A stretch of DNA of 64,000 nt from Cohnella panacarvi Gsoil 349 (GTDB taxonomy: Bacteria; Bacillota; Bacilli; Paenibacillales; Paenibacillaceae). Of this stretch, positions 50,249 to 58,326 are shown piece by piece (positions within the stretch are counted from its first letter, which is position 1; the number at the start of each line of letters is the position of its first letter). A model generated the notes under the pieces. That model worked only from the letters and a program-made list of their open reading frames with translations, searched no databases and was not told where the DNA came from. The translations under genes were made by a program, and so were the position numbers. Location of the stretch: contig NZ_KI911563.1 in the NCBI RefSeq assembly GCF_000515335.1, forward strand, positions 3,062,936 to 3,126,935. The letters run 5' to 3'.

Positions 50249-51172
50249 TTAAGGAAGAATGTTGCCCGCCGCGCGGAAGATGCCGTACCACTCTTCGCGC
50301 GTCAGCTTAATCTCGGCCGCCTTGACGCAGTCCGCCAAGCGCTCGAGGTTCATCGTGCCGGTGACCGGCTGCATGTTGGCCGGATGGCGGAGCAGCCATG
50401 CGATGGCGATCGTCGTGTTGCTGACGCCGTAATTCGCCGCAACCTCGTCGATCTTCTTGTTGAGCTCGGGAAACTTCTCGTTGCCGAGGAACACGCCTTC
50501 GAAGAAGCCGTATTGGAACGGCGACCAAGGCTGGATCGTAATGTCGTGCAGACGGCAGAAATCGAGGACGCTTCCGTCGCGGTTGACGGCTGCGGCGTTC
50601 TCCATGTTGACGTTGAAGCCTTGGGAAATCATCGTCGCGTTCGTGATGCTCAGCTGGAGCTGGTTGGCGACGATCGGCTGCTTGACGTATTTCTTCAACA
50701 GCTGGATTTGCATCGGATTCAAGTTGGAGACGCCGAAGTGGCGCACTTTGCCCGAACGTTCCAGTTGATCGAACGCTTCCGCGACTTCTTCCGGCTCCAC
50801 GAGCGCGTCCGGACGGTGCAGCAGCAGGACGTCCAGGTAATCGGTTCTCAGACGCTTAAGAATGCCGTCCACCGAGGCAAGAATATGCTCTTTGGAAAAG
50901 TCGAACATGCCCTTGTCCGGACGAATGCCGCATTTCGATTGCAGGATCATTCGGTCGCGTACGCTCGGGCTCATCTGAATCGCGTCCGCGAAAATCTCCT
51001 CGCACTTGCCCGCGCCGTAAAGGTCCGCGTGGTCGAAGAAGTTCGCGCCCAGCTCGAGCGACGTCTTCACGAATCGTTCCGCTTGCTGCTTGTCCAGCGA
51101 ATTAATGCGCATGCACCCGACCGCGACGACGGGAACTTCCAACGAGCTGGTGCCTAGCTTTATCGTTCTCAT
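50249..51172 (-). CDS. Aldo/keto reductase (YdhF-like)
   Basis: 307 residues with the AKR catalytic tetrad visible: D and Y in FFDHADLYGAG, K in LQSKCGI, H in LLLHRPD. NADPH-binding features SNLNPMQI and PVTGTMNLERL follow. The sequence resembles E. coli YdhF. It reduces aldehydes or ketones of unknown identity. ATTGGAGG lies nine bases before the ATG. It is a single gene on the minus strand, 64 bases downstream of the DJ-1/RidA fusion gene. Confidence 0.94.
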   Translation of the reverse strand: MRTIKLGTSSLEVPVVAVGCMRINSLDKQQAERFVKTSLELGANFFDHADLYGAGKCEEIFADAIQMSPSVRDRMILQSKCGIRPDKGMFDFSKEHILASVDGILKRLRTDYLDVLLLHRPDALVEPEEVAEAFDQLERSGKVRHFGVSNLNPMQIQLLKKYVKQPIVANQLQLSITNATMISQGFNVNMENAAAVNRDGSVLDFCRLHDITIQPWSPFQYGFFEGVFLGNEKFPELNKKIDEVAANYGVSNTTIAIAWLLRHPANMQPVTGTMNLERLADCVKAAEIKLTREEWYGIFRAAGNILP

Positions 51173-51236
51173 GGCTATGTACCTCCAATGAATAAGTTAT
51201 CAACCTTATTTATTGTGGCACACCCGGGAAGCAGTT

Positions 51237-52199
51237 TCAAATCTCGAATATAGAATCGATAATGACCGGCAGATTGTCCCGCAAGGACACCGCGCCCAAT
51301 ACGGATCGGGCGTGACTTCCCCGCTCTCCGAGCATCTCGAGCATCAAGTCCGAGCACCCGTTCAGCACCTTATGGTGCTCTTCGAAACCGGCTGTCGCGT
51401 TAACGAAGCCTTGGATTTTCACGACCCGTTTCACTTTGTCCAGCGAACCCAAGGCGGATTTCAGCACGGCAAGCACCTCGGTTCCGGCGTTGCGGGCCAG
51501 CTCGTACCCTTCTTCCGTCGTGTATGCTTCCCCTAACTTTCCTTTAGGGTTACCGGAAGGGCCTTTGCCCGAGACGTAGACGAAGTTGCCGACGATCGCG
51601 CAGTTCGCGTATTTAGCCGCCGGCTCGCTCGCGCTCGGCACGTAGTAAGGGTAATCCATCAAGCGCTGAATCTCTTGCGCGGTTTCCTTGTTCGTCAACG
51701 TTTCGACCACGAACAAGCCGAGATCGACGGAAGCCGTAATTCCGCCGCCCGTGAATACGTCCCCGTCCCGCATGGCCCGGGTTTTCACGACCTCTTTGCA
51801 GTAAGGCTTCAGAAGCTCCAAGGCGAACGGGTTCGTCGTGATCGTCTTGCCGCCGGTGAACCCCGCAGCCCCGAGCAGGAGAGCGCCCGTACAGACGGAG
51901 GCTTTATAAGGCACGTCTCGCGCGGTTCGAATCCAGTCGACGAAAGCGACGTCGTCCGCCAGTCGTCTCGTGCCCATTCCGCCGGGAACGAATATCAGCT
52001 CGTACTCCGATAGAGGAGGCAGCACGCGATCCGCTTTTATCCTCATTCCCCGATCGTCCGTTACCTCTTCTTTGTCGGAGCAGAAATCCCACGTTAACGA
52101 TTCCATGAGGTTGCGCTTCTTGAGCCAAGTGACGGCATTATGGAAACCCGCCAGGTCTAACGTCGTCATGTCGTCGAACAAGATGAATGCCATTTTCAT
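51237..52199 (-). CDS. Fusion of DJ-1/PfpI amidohydrolase-like domain and RidA/YjgF-like domain
   Basis: 320 residues. Residues 1-190 are a DJ-1/PfpI domain of the isonitrile-hydratase/ThiJ type (MAFILFDDMTTLDLAGFHNA, FVPGGMGTRRL, nucleophile C103 in SVCTGALLLGAAGF). Residues about 200-320 are a RidA/YjgF-like domain (GNFVYVSGKGP, GKLGEAYTTEEGYELARNAGTEVLAVLKSALGSLDKVKRVVKIQGFVN, HARSVLGAVSL). GGGGG lies upstream of the ATG. It is divergent from the MocR regulator gene (121 bases apart), which could control it. Both domains act on small reactive nitrogen compounds in other proteins, so a joint clearance role is a reasonable guess. Confidence 0.9.
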   Translation of the reverse strand: MKMAFILFDDMTTLDLAGFHNAVTWLKKRNLMESLTWDFCSDKEEVTDDRGMRIKADRVLPPLSEYELIFVPGGMGTRRLADDVAFVDWIRTARDVPYKASVCTGALLLGAAGFTGGKTITTNPFALELLKPYCKEVVKTRAMRDGDVFTGGGITASVDLGLFVVETLTNKETAQEIQRLMDYPYYVPSASEPAAKYANCAIVGNFVYVSGKGPSGNPKGKLGEAYTTEEGYELARNAGTEVLAVLKSALGSLDKVKRVVKIQGFVNATAGFEEHHKVLNGCSDLMLEMLGERGSHARSVLGAVSLRDNLPVIIDSIFEI

Positions 52200-52320
52200 G
52201 ATGGAATACCCCCATAGTTAACAAATTGCCGATGTCTTGTACCGAGTCTATAATGAATGTGACCCGATAGTAAGGATCAGAACGGCAACTTATTTAGAGG
52301 ACAGATGAGGGTGTGGCCGC

Positions 52321-53700
52321 ATGGAGCTAACCTTGGCTTTTCATGGAGACGAACCGCTTTACGCGCAAGTATACAAGCATATTCGCACCCTGATTCAGGA
52401 GGGCGCGATCGCGGATGGCGCGAAGCTTCCATCCGTTCGATCTTTGAAGCTGCAACTGAACATTAGCAAGACGACCGTGGAAATCGCCTATCAAATGCTG
52501 CTGGAGGAAGGCTACGTCTATAGCAAAAACCGCTCGGGCCTGATCGTTGTCAACCCGCTCGCGGCGAAGCCGCAGCGGCAGCGCAAGGAGATGGCGGATC
52601 GAATCGCGGATCGAGCACCGTCGCCCGGGGGAACGTTCATCGATTTCAGCCTGCTCACGATAGACGGGGACTCGTTCCCTCTACGGCAATGGAAATCCGT
52701 TATGGGCGAGGCGTTATCGATTCATGCGGGTTCGGTTCATGAGTACGGCGACGTTAGAGGCGAATACGAGCTGCGGGAGAGCGTGGCGCAGTACTTGCGG
52801 AACTCGCGGGGAGTCGCGTGCGATCCGAGCCGGATCATCATCGGGACGGGGATCTCTTATAGTCTTCAACTGCTGTCCAGACTGCTCGGGGATTACGTCA
52901 ACGTGGGAATAGAGGAACACGGAATCGCGCAGGTAAGGTCTTACTTCACCGATCACCGGTTCCATATCGTGCCGTATTCGTTGGAAGAGGAAGGGCTTCG
53001 GGGCGACGCTTTCCGAATTCTGTACGCCACACCGTCCCACAGGCCGTCGGGAGATCCGATGCCGTACTTGCAGAGGCAGAGATTGCTTCAGTGGGCGTAC
53101 GCCAACCAAGGCTACATTATCGAGGATGACTACGACGGGGAGCTGCGGCTTTCCGGCAATCCGATCCCGTCGCTCCAAGGGATGGATAAGCACGGCGTCG
53201 TCATCTACATCGGAACGTTCTCGAAGATGTTCACGCCGTCCTTGCGCATGAACTATATGGTGTTGCCGCCCGAGCTGCTTGCCAAGCTGCAGTCCCTGGA
53301 GCATACGCTGTCCGCTCCTTCGCGAATGGACCAGTGGGCGATGCGGCTGTTCATCTCCCGCGGGCATTGGTTCCGGCACATCAGGCGCATGCGCAGGATC
53401 TATCGGTTGAAGCTGGAGACGCTAACTCGCCTCGTCCGCAGCCATATGCCGGACACGGTACGGATCGGGAGCAGCGGATCGGGTTTGCATATCGAGCTGT
53501 CGGTGAAGGTCGAAGCGAACGCGGACGCGCTGATCGCCTTGGCGAGAGAGGAAGGCGTGCTCGTATACGGAAGCCCCGACCCGCACATCCGATCTATGGG
53601 CGGCAACGCGAAGATATACTTGGGTTTCGGCGGGGTTAACGAATCGCAAATGAGCCAAGGCGTGCAAGCGTTAAGCCGGGCGTGGTCCGCGATAAGGTAA
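52321..53700 (+). CDS. MocR-family regulator (GntR helix-turn-helix fused to PLP aminotransferase fold)
   Basis: 459 residues. Residues 1-75 are a GntR winged helix (PLYAQVYKHIRTLIQEGAIADGAKLPSVRSLKLQLNISKTTVEIAYQMLLEEGYV). Residues about 100-455 form the fold-type I aminotransferase domain, with the PLP Lys at K302 in YIGTFSKMFTPSLRMNY and the Asp/Tyr of YIIEDDYDGEL. MocR proteins use the domain as an effector sensor for PLP or amino-acid compounds. It is divergent from the DJ-1/RidA gene, its likely target. A terminator follows. Confidence 0.94.
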   Translation: MELTLAFHGDEPLYAQVYKHIRTLIQEGAIADGAKLPSVRSLKLQLNISKTTVEIAYQMLLEEGYVYSKNRSGLIVVNPLAAKPQRQRKEMADRIADRAPSPGGTFIDFSLLTIDGDSFPLRQWKSVMGEALSIHAGSVHEYGDVRGEYELRESVAQYLRNSRGVACDPSRIIIGTGISYSLQLLSRLLGDYVNVGIEEHGIAQVRSYFTDHRFHIVPYSLEEEGLRGDAFRILYATPSHRPSGDPMPYLQRQRLLQWAYANQGYIIEDDYDGELRLSGNPIPSLQGMDKHGVVIYIGTFSKMFTPSLRMNYMVLPPELLAKLQSLEHTLSAPSRMDQWAMRLFISRGHWFRHIRRMRRIYRLKLETLTRLVRSHMPDTVRIGSSGSGLHIELSVKVEANADALIALAREEGVLVYGSPDPHIRSMGGNAKIYLGFGGVNESQMSQGVQALSRAWSAIR

Positions 53701-53702
53701 AC

Positions 53703-53738
53703 AAGCGGCGCCCTCGCCGTCGAGAGCGCCGCTTGCTT
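53703..53738. terminator. Rho-independent terminator
   Basis: Perfect stem AAGCGGCGC / GCGCCGCTT between the MocR gene and the convergent membrane protein gene. Confidence 0.8.
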
Positions 53739-53739
53739 A

Positions 53740-54744
53740 TTAAGCGAATCGATAATAGATGAGCAGGAACGTCGCCAGCACGAACAGGAAGTTCAGCATG
53801 ACGAATACGATGCGATTCAACGCGCCTTCGTGCATGTCGACGGGGGGCTTATAGAAGCTCGTTCCTTCGACGATGAAGATAAGCAATACGATATGGATGA
53901 TAAAATGGCCTACGACTTCGGTGTATCCGAACAGCATCGTCGTCGTGATGAATATACAGGTCAGCACGATCGACAGCACGCGGTTCAGGATGCCGACGAC
54001 GAGCAAATAGCCGACGACGAACTCGATGAAGGCGCACAGGACGATGAAGTGGCTCGGCGCGAAGCCGAAGGTCGGAATGTGATGCTGCTCGACGATGTTG
54101 AGGCTCATGTTCGGATAAATCCATTTTTCCACGGCAACCCAGCAGAGCGATAATCCTGTCCCCAGATACAGAATCGGGAAAGCCCAGCGCTCAAGCTTCG
54201 TCTGGCGGAGGGCAAGCGCCCCGATGAGCGCGAGGTAGAAGCCGTAATCGAGCAGATGGAACAGTCCGTACTCCGCGATGCTATAGATGAACAAGCCAAG
54301 GAGAATGCCTGCGCCGGCTTTCGTTGCATAATGGTGCGGGATAAGCAGGATTGCGGCAGCCGCCCACACTGCCGTAATGGCGGCCGTGCCGTGCAATTCC
54401 AGTTCCGGAGCGAACAGCTTTCCTTCGACTGCTCCCCACATCATCGCGATCGCCGTGCCGTATTGCAGCAGCGGGAACGAGAGGAAGCGCCAGTTCTCGA
54501 CCGTGCGGTCCAAGCGGGTCAGCGCGGGAATGCGCATCAGGACCGGCAGCACTTGTGTCAATAACGCCAGCAACGCGGCGGTCAGGATCGCGACGGTCAT
54601 GAAGAAGGGCGAAAGAATTTGCTCGACGGTCTCCTTCGCCGGAGGCGTCTCCGTGAACCATTTGACATGCGCCGAGGCAAGCGTAGGTATGCATAAACCG
54701 AGCAGGGCAAGCAGCGGGACGATGATGCGTTTCTTGAGCGTCAT
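53740..54744 (-). CDS. DoxX-like integral membrane protein
   Basis: 334 residues. A signal-like N-terminus ends in LASAHVKWF, followed by about eight or nine transmembrane helices. The second half (FPILYLGTGLSLCWVAVEKWIYP, FIVLCAFIEFVVGYLLVVGILNRVLSIVLTCIFITTTMLFGYTEVVGHF) resembles DoxX/SURF4-type proteins that associate with thiosulfate or thiol oxidation. The AHVKWF motif after the signal recurs in this group as I recall it. The function is unknown. AAGGAG precedes the ATG. Confidence 0.82.
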   Translation of the reverse strand: MTLKKRIIVPLLALLGLCIPTLASAHVKWFTETPPAKETVEQILSPFFMTVAILTAALLALLTQVLPVLMRIPALTRLDRTVENWRFLSFPLLQYGTAIAMMWGAVEGKLFAPELELHGTAAITAVWAAAAILLIPHHYATKAGAGILLGLFIYSIAEYGLFHLLDYGFYLALIGALALRQTKLERWAFPILYLGTGLSLCWVAVEKWIYPNMSLNIVEQHHIPTFGFAPSHFIVLCAFIEFVVGYLLVVGILNRVLSIVLTCIFITTTMLFGYTEVVGHFIIHIVLLIFIVEGTSFYKPPVDMHEGALNRIVFVMLNFLFVLATFLLIYYRFA

Positions 54745-54885
54745 GTTGAAAACTCCTTAATAACCGAAAATGGATTTCTATATTTATCCTATCGGAAGCA
54801 GCATAGTGATCCAATAGGGGGCGACTCTGAAAGTGGCGGGGAAAATCCCTGAGATGGATTCGGGGTTACCCTTACGGGAAGGCAT

Positions 54886-54912
54886 AGAAAAACCCCCTCC
54901 GGAGAGGGGGAA
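54886..54912 (-). terminator. Rho-independent terminator of the amidoligase gene
   Basis: On the minus strand CCCCCTCTCC / GGAGGGGG followed by TTTTT, just after the amidoligase stop codon. Confidence 0.85.
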
Positions 54913-54919
54913 TTCGCAT

Positions 54920-55819
54920 CTATATGACGTCCCAGCCATGGGTCGTCGGGCGGACCCGAACCAGATGCGGGGCGCCGTCCTTCGGATCCTCGACAATGAC
55001 CCTGAGGCCGCCCGATTCGGGGAAGATGTGCAGGATCTCGCCGTCCGGAACGAGGCTTGCCGCTATCGGCGTCAACACCGGAATGAGCATATCCTCCAAC
55101 CACATGCGCTCCCGGTACCATCGCGGTGCGGGTTGTGCCGGCGGATATCCGCTTGAAGGCGCGTCGAGCGCGCGAGCTAACGCTGCAGCTTCCTTAGGCA
55201 GCTCTCGCCCTTCGCCAACGGCTGCGACGAAGCGCAATGCCAGCTCGATCGTATTCAACACTTCATCATCATCCAGCGAGCCGTTCGCGTAACGAATTTC
55301 GACCGTGCCGATGTCGAACCAAGCTGCCAGGTTTATGCCGCAGCGATGGGACTGGGGACGTCCTGGGCGGCAGAGCGACTCGCCTGTAGGATTGGTGCGA
55401 GACCATTCCCGCATCTCCGGCGTGACAGGCGGACAGTAGATCAGTCGGTCCTCGCTCGTATCAAGCAACGTTCTCAGTGCATCTTGATAGGACAAAGCCG
55501 CCTCGATCCATAAGGGAATCGCTTTTTCTCCCCACGGCTCCAAGCCGACATGAACGTGGATACCGCAGCTCCAGTTGGCTGTAGCGCCTGCAGCCCGAAG
55601 CCTCGCTAGCATCGCTCGGATTTGCCCGCGGTCTTCCCATCGGATCGGCGGCGGTTTGAGCTCGCTGCCGGACTCCTCGCCGGATTCGTCGATCTGCAGC
55701 TCGTCTAACGCCATGACCCATCCGGGCAGCAATTCAATCTGCTTCGGATCGCCGCCGCCTATGAACTCAATCTCAACGCCAAATTTAAGCTCTTTCCAAT
55801 CTATCCGTTTACCTATCAT
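54920..55819 (-). CDS. Amidoligase (COOH-NH2 ligase type, glutamine-synthetase-like fold)
   Basis: 299 residues. The family blocks are LKFGVEIEFIGGG near the start (metal-binding Glu pair), ESGSELKPPPI, NWSCGIHVHVG (conserved His pair) and FDIGTVEIRYANGSLDDDEV (catalytic Arg region). Such ATP-dependent ligases form amide bonds in peptides or metabolites and are usually encoded with small partner genes. ATG at 55819 follows GGGAGGACGAGG. A hairpin with stem CCGGTTCAT/ATGAACCGG ends just before that site, and a small frameshifted frame overlaps the ATG. No gamma-glutamyl hydrolase or second ligase is seen beside it. Confidence 0.85.
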   Translation of the reverse strand: MIGKRIDWKELKFGVEIEFIGGGDPKQIELLPGWVMALDELQIDESGEESGSELKPPPIRWEDRGQIRAMLARLRAAGATANWSCGIHVHVGLEPWGEKAIPLWIEAALSYQDALRTLLDTSEDRLIYCPPVTPEMREWSRTNPTGESLCRPGRPQSHRCGINLAAWFDIGTVEIRYANGSLDDDEVLNTIELALRFVAAVGEGRELPKEAAALARALDAPSSGYPPAQPAPRWYRERMWLEDMLIPVLTPIAASLVPDGEILHIFPESGGLRVIVEDPKDGAPHLVRVRPTTHGWDVI

Positions 55820-55918
55820 TTTTCCTCGTCCTCCCGGTTCATTGTGGAATGATACGTTCTGCGATGAACCGGAGTGTGGCGGGGCACGGGCTTAGCGAGG
55901 CACTTTTTGTTTAGGCAT
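55816..55918 (-). other. Small ORF before the amidoligase gene, interrupted by a +1 frame change
   Basis: ATG at 55918 follows a strong AGGAGGAAA site. The frame gives MPKQKVPR and then TAA (55892-55894). If one base of that stop is skipped, the next frame continues with KPVPRHTPVHRR and about 13 further residues ending MNREDEEK, and stops at a TGA that overlaps the amidoligase ATG (ATGA), the normal sign of a coupled upstream gene. The full product would be a 33-residue basic peptide. Either this is a frameshift mutation or sequence error in a real small gene, a +1 recoding site, or an 8-residue leader peptide. Confidence 0.45.
55834..55872 (-). promoter_or_regulatory. Hairpin adjacent to the amidoligase ribosome binding site
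   Basis: Perfect 9-bp inverted repeat CCGGTTCAT / ATGAACCGG with a 21-base loop. The 3' arm runs directly into GAGGACGAGG, the probable ribosome binding site, so folding could affect translation. Confidence 0.5.
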
Positions 55919-56316
55919 GGGCTTTCCTCCTGATTGTTGGTGTGTTGAGTAAATTATATCATTCCGACTGGAAAATAACTGCAATGATACAGGCAATTCA
56001 TGGTCGAGCGCTTGATAAAGTCACATGACCTGCGAAAATACAGTTACTACCCTGCCCTCAGCCCATTTTCCCGGAAAAGTGAAGAAGTACCTGTACTTTT
56101 ACAGGTACTTTTTTGCGTCTTATTCGAATGGATGCAACGCCTGCACAATTGTAGGTATTTCTTCCGCTGTCCCCCCCGCCAAACGCCCATAAAGGTGCAT
56201 TCCTTTTCGCTGCCGACGAGATTTCGGAATAAATTACACCTTTTCTCGAACTTTGTTGGCGATAAAGTACACCCATTTCGAATTTAAAGCGGTTTCATCA
56301 GCAGTCGCTCCCCGGG
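55919..56316 (+). repeat. Intergenic region with several palindromes of the CCTGyA...TrCAGG family
   Basis: This roughly 400-base gap holds ACCTGCGAAAATACAGTTA at 56028 (like 2488), a terminator-like perfect stem AAGTACCTGT / ACAGGTACTT at 56085-56110 followed by TTTT, and CCTGCACAATTGTAGG at 56140-56155. The family is shared with the block at 2488-2660. A 95-codon open frame from 56000 crosses these hairpins, has no ribosome binding site, and is not called. Confidence 0.6.
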
Positions 56317-56349
56317 ATAATGAAGCTATCAAAGCAAAAGGAGTATCCC

Positions 56350-57318
56350 ATGGCAACGAGTATAATCGCGCCTGCAACTGAGACTATCGCTTCGAAGCCG
56401 CAGAAGAAGCTGCTTCAGAGGCTTTGGAAGTATCGCTCGCTGCTTATTCTGGCGATTCCCGGGTTCGCGCTGCTGTTCGTCAACAACTATCTGCCTATGT
56501 TCGGCATTTTTCTGGCGTTCAAAAACCTGAACTATACGAAGGGCATCCTCGGCAGCGATTGGGTAGGGTTCGACAACTTCAAGTTCATGTTCGCTTCGAA
56601 CGACGCTTGGATGATTATCAAACACACGATTCTGTACAACTTCACCTTCCTCGCCATCAACACCGTGCTGGCCGTACTGCTTGCAGTTCTGCTGAACGAA
56701 GTGAGGAACCGGATCCTCTCCAAGTTTTTTCAGAGCACGATGTTGCTGCCGCATTTCATCTCGATGGTTATCGTCGGCTACCTCGTCTACGGCTTCCTCA
56801 ATCCGGAGCTGGGCTTCATCAACAAATCGATTCTCGAGCCGCTCGGCAAAGAGACGATCGCCTGGTACGCGTCGCCGGAATATTGGCCGTACATTCTGAC
56901 GATCGTGAACACCTGGAAGTCGGTCGGTTACTTGGCGGTCGTGTACTTGGCGGCGATCGTCGGCATCGACCAAGAGTATTACGAAGCGGCGCGGATCGAC
57001 GGGGCAGGCCGGTGGAAGCAGATGACGAAGATTACGGTTCCGCTCATAACGCCGGTCATCATCATCATGACGCTGCTCGCGATCGGACGGATCTTCAACG
57101 CGGACTTCGGGCTGTTCTACCAGGCGACGATGGCGTCCGGCATGCTGAAGAGCACGACCGAGGTCATCGACACTTACGTATACAACGCGCTGCTGGTGAC
57201 GGGAGATACGGGGCTTGCTGCCGCGGCGGGCTTGCTGCAGAGCGTCGTGGGCTTCATTCTCGTCATCACGGTAAACCGCATCGTCAAACGGTTCAGCAGC
57301 GATAACGCTTTGTTCTAA
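56350..57318 (+). CDS. Sugar ABC transporter permease (LplB/YteP-type)
   Basis: 322 residues with six transmembrane helices and the EAA loop EYYEAARIDGAGRWKQMTKITVPLI that docks to the ATPase. The N-terminus (LLILAIPGFALLFVNNYLPMFGIFLAFKNLNY) is typical of the LplB group that imports complex oligosaccharides such as rhamnogalacturonan or xylan fragments in Paenibacillaceae. AAAGGAG lies before ATG 56350; an upstream in-frame ATG at 56320 has none. First gene of the importer operon; the ATPase (MsmX-like) must be encoded elsewhere. Confidence 0.94.
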   Translation: MATSIIAPATETIASKPQKKLLQRLWKYRSLLILAIPGFALLFVNNYLPMFGIFLAFKNLNYTKGILGSDWVGFDNFKFMFASNDAWMIIKHTILYNFTFLAINTVLAVLLAVLLNEVRNRILSKFFQSTMLLPHFISMVIVGYLVYGFLNPELGFINKSILEPLGKETIAWYASPEYWPYILTIVNTWKSVGYLAVVYLAAIVGIDQEYYEAARIDGAGRWKQMTKITVPLITPVIIIMTLLAIGRIFNADFGLFYQATMASGMLKSTTEVIDTYVYNALLVTGDTGLAAAAGLLQSVVGFILVITVNRIVKRFSSDNALF

Positions 57319-57370
57319 GGGCGAGTTAGTTCGAGCCTGACGAAGATTCAATTTAATCAAGGAGGAGAAG

Positions 57371-58252
57371 ATGACACCGAAGAATCGAACGAATCCGCTG
57401 GTTCTCATCCCGTTGTTCCTGCTCAGCTTGGCTTGCTTGATTCCGCTCTGGCTGATCTTCATGGTATCGCTGACGAACGAGAACGACATCAGTACGTACG
57501 GCTACCGTTTCTGGACCGACAACTTCGACTTCACGGCGTACCGCTACTTGCGGCATGACGCGGAGACGATCGGTCGGGCTTTCGGAGTCTCGATTCTCGT
57601 AACGATCATAGGGACGGTCGTCAGCCTGTTCGTCACCTCGGCGATGGCGTACTCGCTGTCGCGCAAAGAATTCCCGCTGCGCGGCTTCCTAAGCTTCTAC
57701 GTATTCTTCACGATGCTGTTCAGCGGCGGCTTGCTGCCGTGGTATCTCGTCTATACGCGGATGTTCCATCTGCAGGACACGCTCATGGTGCTGATCATCC
57801 CCGGGCTGATCGGCGGGTTCAACATTTTCATCATGAGGACGTTCTTCACGAACAGCATTCCGCCGTCCTTGATCGATTCCGCTCAGATCGACGGCGCGAG
57901 CGAGTACCGCACTTACTTCAGCATCATTCTCCCGCTGTCGTTGCCCGTGCTCGCGACGATAGGCCTATTCGTCACCGTGTCCTATTGGAACGATTGGTTC
58001 ACGAGCTTGGTGTTCATCAATAACGAGAAGCTGTACACGCTGCAATATTTTCTGAACAAAACGCTCCTTAACGCCCTGTTCCTACAATCGATCGCGAATA
58101 AGGCGTATAGCTCGACCGCGATCATAACGCCGCCGCTCGAATCGATTCGGATGGCGATGGCGATGCTGGCGATTCTGCCGATCTCGCTCGTGTTCCCGTT
58201 CCTGCAGAAGTATTTCGTCAAAGGCCTGACGATCGGCGCGGTTAAGGGCTAA
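57371..58252 (+). CDS. Sugar ABC transporter permease (YtcP/LplC-type)
   Basis: 293 residues, six transmembrane helices. The EAA loop is PPSLIDSAQIDGASEYRTYFSIILPLSLP (with SAQ in place of EAA). YSLSRKEFPLRGFLSFYVFFTMLFSGGLLPWYLVYTRMFHLQDT is diagnostic of the YtcP group. It pairs with the preceding permease and the binding protein that follows. AAGGAGG lies before the ATG, 52 bases after the first permease. Confidence 0.94.
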   Translation: MTPKNRTNPLVLIPLFLLSLACLIPLWLIFMVSLTNENDISTYGYRFWTDNFDFTAYRYLRHDAETIGRAFGVSILVTIIGTVVSLFVTSAMAYSLSRKEFPLRGFLSFYVFFTMLFSGGLLPWYLVYTRMFHLQDTLMVLIIPGLIGGFNIFIMRTFFTNSIPPSLIDSAQIDGASEYRTYFSIILPLSLPVLATIGLFVTVSYWNDWFTSLVFINNEKLYTLQYFLNKTLLNALFLQSIANKAYSSTAIITPPLESIRMAMAMLAILPISLVFPFLQKYFVKGLTIGAVKG

Positions 58253-58326
58253 ACTCGGAGGCCGGACCGGCCGCCCGATTTAGTAATAGATGCATGCGAG
58301 ACACACTTTGCTAAGGGGGAAAACAA

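Noticed and set aside
56000-56287. 95-codon frame upstream of the importer operon
   Set aside because: No ribosome binding site, and it crosses three hairpins, one with a T-run; no protein-like pattern.
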